Assembly: GCA_965262425.1 (NCBI GenBank)
Contig: OZ253536.1
Location: 1,364,001-1,428,000, forward strand
Direction of reading: 5' to 3'
Origin: CAZOZZ01 sp965262425
GTDB taxonomy: Bacteria > Acidobacteriota > Terriglobia > 20CM-2-55-15
Length of the DNA stretch: 64,000 bases
How positions within the stretch are numbered: position 1 is the stretch's first letter; every line of letters begins with the position of its first letter. Shown here in pieces: positions 61,027 through 64,000 of the stretch. Under the pieces are notes generated by a model. It was not told the origin of the DNA. It saw only the letters and a program-made list of their open reading frames with translations, and did no database searches. The position numbers were made by a program, and so were the translations under genes.

Positions 61027-62187
61027 ATGATCCTCGACGTTTTAGCATTGATCTCAGCTGCATTCTGGACCCTCGGCGGCCTTTACCTGGCAGTCGGCTG
61101 GACGCGATTTGAAGGAGTCCGTAAGGCGAGCGAGGCGTCGGGCCTACCCGGGGCTGACTGGCCCCTGGTTTCCGTCATTATCCCGGCACGTGACGAAGCG
61201 ACATCAATCCGTGAAACGTTGACTCGACTCGCCGAATCCAGTTACCCGAATGTGGAAGTCCTGGTCGTCAACGACAGGTCCAGCGACGCCACCGGGGACA
61301 TCGCTCGCGGTTTTCGGTCATCCATGCATGATTTGACGGTGATCGATATCGACAACCTGCCGGAACTCTGGCTGGGGAAGACCCACGCCATGCAGATTGG
61401 ATACCAGCAAAGCCGCGGAGATTGGCTGTGCTTTGTGGACGCGGATGTCAAACTCGCCGACGACTGTATCCATCGCGCGATGGCCGTTGTCCTGGCGCGG
61501 AAACTGGATCATCTTGCGCTTTTTCCTTCCATGGAGATCCACGGGATCGCGGAGGGCGCCTTCGTGATGGCGTTCGCTTTTTTCTTCGGCGCCTACGTTC
61601 AGCCGTGGAAGGCCAAGGACCCGAAGTCTTCGAAATTCTGTGGCGTGGGCGCCTTCAATCTCATTCGGAGGACCGCCTATGAAGGTATCGGCACACACGA
61701 GGCGCTGCGATTGGAGATTGCCGACGATCTGAAGCTTGGAAAGTTGATCAAGCGGTATGGGTTTCGTCAGGATGTTCTTGACGGTGATCGGTGCCTCAGC
61801 GTGCGCTGGCAAAGTGGAGGATTGTCCGGGTACGTCGGAGGGCTGGAAAAGAACGCCTTCGCAGGGCTGAACTACAGCCTCATGAGGGTCGTGCTGGCAA
61901 CCGTGGGTGTCTTTCTGCTCAGTGTCGTCCCCTTTGTGGGCGTGTGGATGGCCGCAGGGTACGGGCAATGGGCTTCGTTCCTGTCTGTCTTCCTGATTGC
62001 CGTTGCGCACGTGCCGATCGCTCGTCAGATGGGGATTTCATGGCTGTACTTCATGGCACACCCGTTGGCGGCAATCCTCCTGATCTGGAGTATTTGGCGA
62101 TCGACGTTTAAGGCGCTGCGGACGGGCCATGTGACCTGGAGGGGAACCAACTATCCGTTGACCCTGCTGCGCAAGTATATGGTTTGA
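61027..62187 (+). CDS. Family 2 glycosyltransferase, membrane-anchored
   Basis: 386 aa. N-terminal helix LDVLALISAAFWTLGGLYLA, then a GT-A domain: LVSVIIPARDEATSIRETL, VEVLVVNDRSSD, WLCFVDADVKLADDC (D-x-D type), IADDLKLGKLIKRYGFR. Three C-terminal helices follow (VLATVGVFLLSVVPFVGVW; FLSVFLIAVAHVPIA; AHPLAAILLIWSIW). It resembles the carotenoid/hopanoid-associated glycosyltransferases. It is divergent from the sirtuin gene, with 62 bases between starts. Substrate unknown. Confidence 0.85.
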   Translation: MILDVLALISAAFWTLGGLYLAVGWTRFEGVRKASEASGLPGADWPLVSVIIPARDEATSIRETLTRLAESSYPNVEVLVVNDRSSDATGDIARGFRSSMHDLTVIDIDNLPELWLGKTHAMQIGYQQSRGDWLCFVDADVKLADDCIHRAMAVVLARKLDHLALFPSMEIHGIAEGAFVMAFAFFFGAYVQPWKAKDPKSSKFCGVGAFNLIRRTAYEGIGTHEALRLEIADDLKLGKLIKRYGFRQDVLDGDRCLSVRWQSGGLSGYVGGLEKNAFAGLNYSLMRVVLATVGVFLLSVVPFVGVWMAAGYGQWASFLSVFLIAVAHVPIARQMGISWLYFMAHPLAAILLIWSIWRSTFKALRTGHVTWRGTNYPLTLLRKYMV

Positions 62188-62322
62188 GCCCCCGGGCGGG
62201 AGCGGTGGAAATGTGGTGACAGGTTTTGCTTTAAACCTGGCTCTCGGTACCGGGTCCATCATATATAGTAGTTGGCTGTCGAGGAACCGTTCCCTGGCAG
62301 TATTACCACTTTTGAGTGACCT

Positions 62323-63883
62323 ATGAAAAACGCAACGCTTCATGCTTTCAACCGTTTGGCCTTCGGGCCGCGGCCGAAAGATCTTGAACTGCAAGGCCGG
62401 GAGCTGGAGGCGTACATCGAGGGTCAGCTCTACCCATCTGAGATCGGCGATGGGGCCGTGGAGGAAGAGCTTGCCCCCCTGGACACGCTGAACCTGTCCG
62501 GACTGGAGCTGATTAGGAAATATCCCGATCGACGGGACCAGCGGATAGGACTCGAGCAATTGACCCGCGCGAAGTTGACACGAGCGCTCGCGAGCGAACG
62601 CCAGCTCAACGAAGTCATGGTCGACTTCTGGTACAACCACTTCAATGTTTGGGTCTTCCGCAGAATTTGTGGGTAAAACCGTCTTCCATCGCCGCTTGAG
62701 GAGACCACGGTGCTCGCCAAGCCTCAAGGCTTCCCTCGCAAGCTCGGCGGCTGCGCCGGCCTTGACCCTCGGCTGCGCTCCGCGGTGTCGGCTGGTGTGG
62801 GCGATGGGGAACGGGGCCTCCGGCGGGGGCTCCGGGCACCGGGTGTAGGCGTCCGACCGAAGTGGGTACTGGAATATTCGCCGTCGAACAAAAGAATAAG
62901 GTACTTTGTTTCAATTACTTATGTGCGCACAGGCCTTTGGACTGCCCACAAATTCTGCGGAGGAGGCCAATGTTTTTGCCGGCAAGGGCGCGTGCCGGGT
63001 TCTGGTGCCCTCATACGAAAGGGTAGCGATTCGCCCATACGTGTTCGGAAAGTTTCGCGAGCTTGTGTTTGCGACAGCGAAGCATCCCGCGATGTTGTTT
63101 TACCTGGACAATTGGCTGAGTGTGTCTGGGCGTGTTCCGGCCCGTGGGCGCAGGCGGGGTCTTAACGAGAATTTTGCCAGGGAGCTGATGGAACTGCACA
63201 CGCTGGGCGTCGATGGCGGCTACACGCAACAGGACGTCGTCGAGGTGGCACGTGCCTTCACCGGGTGGACCATCGAGGGGCCGCGGCGGCCGACTTTCTT
63301 TTTCGCGCCGCCGTTGCATGACAACGACTCCAAGTTGATTCTCGGTCGTGAGATCACCGCCGGCGGGATGCGTGAAGGAGAGCAGGTTCTCGAAATGTTG
63401 TGTCGCCACCCGTCCACAGCGCGTTTCATATCGACGAAGCTGGTGCGACGATTTGTGTCCGACGATCCGCCCCCCGCGCTCGTCGACCGCGTCGCCCTTA
63501 CGTTTGCCCGCTCCGATGGCGACATCCGCGACATGTTGAAAACGATATTCGGGTCCGAGGAGTTTGCGGCCTCGGAACAGAGGAAGGTCAAGACTCCTTT
63601 CGAATTCCTGATGAGCGCACTGCGGGCCGCCGATGCCCGCGTCGAGAACCCTGGCATTCTCGCCCGGTTTCTCGGCAGGCTGGGCCAGCCTCTGTATGCC
63701 GCCATTCCACCGACGGGTTACCCGGACACAGGCGCCGACTGGATGAGTCCGGGGACGTTGATGACCCGTCTGAACTTCGTGACGCAAATGGCCGTGGGTC
63801 GTCTCCCTGGTGTGACGATCCCGGGTCGGGAAGCCGAGAGCATCATCAGGACGCTCGGCGCTCCGGAATTCCAGAGACGATAG
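62323..63883 (+). pseudogene. DUF1800 protein, split by a 317-bp element
   Basis: The 5' part starts MKNATLHAFNRLAFGPRPKD and runs to LNEVMVDFWYNHFNV. It continues past the element with FAGKGACRVLVPSYERVAIR, then LFYLDNWLSVSGRV, the DUF1800 core RGLNENFARELMELHTLGVD and GYTQQDVVEVARAFTGWTI, to EFQRR at 63883. Removing 62651-62967 and one caatgttt restores FNVFAGKG. DUF1800 proteins occur next to DUF1501 genes, as here, and are of unknown role. The C-terminal part could start at an in-element ATG (62906). Confidence 0.9.
62651..62967. mobile_element. 317-bp ISL3-like miniature element, copy 3
   Basis: Same sequence as copies 1 and 2 but inverted relative to its host gene. Flanking duplication caatgttt (62643-62650 and 62968-62975). 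The ends are GGGTCTTCCGC and, inward from the right, GCCTCCTCCGC. Confidence 0.92.
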
Positions 63884-63901
63884 TGTCATAGGAGGGTCGA
63901 C

Positions 63902-64000
63902 ATGGATCGTAGAACTTTTGTAAAGGGCGTCGGAGCTTCAGCCATCACGTTCGGGTTCGCGCCGCATTTGCTGTTCGGTCAGTCGTCTCGAAGAAAGGTG
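63902..64000 (+). CDS. DUF1501-type protein, 5' end only
   Basis: From the ATG at 63902, 19 bases after the DUF1800 stop: a Tat-type leader MDRRTFVKGVGASAITFGFA with the twin arginine, then PHLLFGQSS. Tat-exported DUF1501 (sulfatase-like fold) proteins usually follow DUF1800 genes. The frame runs off the window. Confidence 0.65.
   Translation, partial: MDRRTFVKGVGASAITFGFAPHLLFGQSSRRKV

Noticed and set aside
1..64000. CRISPR arrays, rRNA genes, prophage structural genes, replication origin
   Set aside because: I saw no regularly spaced repeats, no rRNA segments, no capsid or tail genes and no DnaA-box cluster. The GATC cluster at 57427 alone is not evidence for an origin.

Overview
The window reads as about 64 kb of a GC-rich, Gram-negative bacterial chromosome. 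It has TonB-dependent uptake, outer-membrane beta-barrels, Tat-type and Sec signal peptides, a Dap lysine/peptidoglycan pathway and rich two-component and chemotaxis signalling. A fragment resembling the acidobacterial 'orphan' FtsX-like permeases, a TolB-like kinase tail and a DUF1800/DUF1501 pair fit Acidobacteriota or a nearby phylum. That assignment is an inference from gene content; no rRNA or complete phylogenetic marker is present.

Layout. 1-1272: the dapA-dapD pair on the minus strand, with dapD cut by the window edge. 1701-3088 (+): a CheY-like regulator and a two-domain CheX/CheC-like protein. 3107-18940 (-): a long chemosensory run (TonB receptor, YfiR-like protein, cheA, cheW, MCP, cheR, cheD, response regulator, CheX-like protein). 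19470-28008: an Orn/Lys/Arg-type decarboxylase, an outer-membrane protein and aspartokinase, with several mobile elements between them. 28290-32160: a debris zone holding a tRNA-Ser 3' fragment, truncated ORFs, inverted-repeat units, an IS630 copy with an odd internal tandem duplication, a possible group II intron piece and a permease fragment. 32214-42879 (+): a YfiR / CHASE8-type hybrid kinase / response regulator / REC-PAS-GGDEF-EAL operon, likely a c-di-GMP system. 43147-52165: an RDD protein, another hybrid kinase, gene fragments, a TPR protein, a PLP aminotransferase and a PQQ-type sugar dehydrogenase. 52347-57348 (-): an EamA/ABC export operon. 57599-62187: a membrane protein, an FkbM methyltransferase, a DegT fragment, a sirtuin and a glycosyltransferase. 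62323-64000: a DUF1800/DUF1501 pair.

The dominant theme is disruption by mobile DNA. Most insertions can be resolved to the base because removing the element and one copy of the target duplication restores a continuous reading frame. cheD, aspartokinase and DUF1800 each carry the same 317-bp ISL3-like miniature element. cheW carries an IS4-type element. The TonB receptor and the CHASE8 kinase each carry an IS1380-type element. The GGDEF-EAL protein carries an IS1182-like element. A yfiR-like gene carries an IS30 element that is itself split by IS630. Further genes (cheA, decarboxylase, outer-membrane protein, a membrane protein, one transposase) have single-base frameshifts, mostly in homopolymer runs. 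These may be true decay, phase-variable tracts or uncorrected sequencing indels. The whole fits a lineage in the IS-expansion phase of relaxed selection, with motility/c-di-GMP signalling hit hardest.
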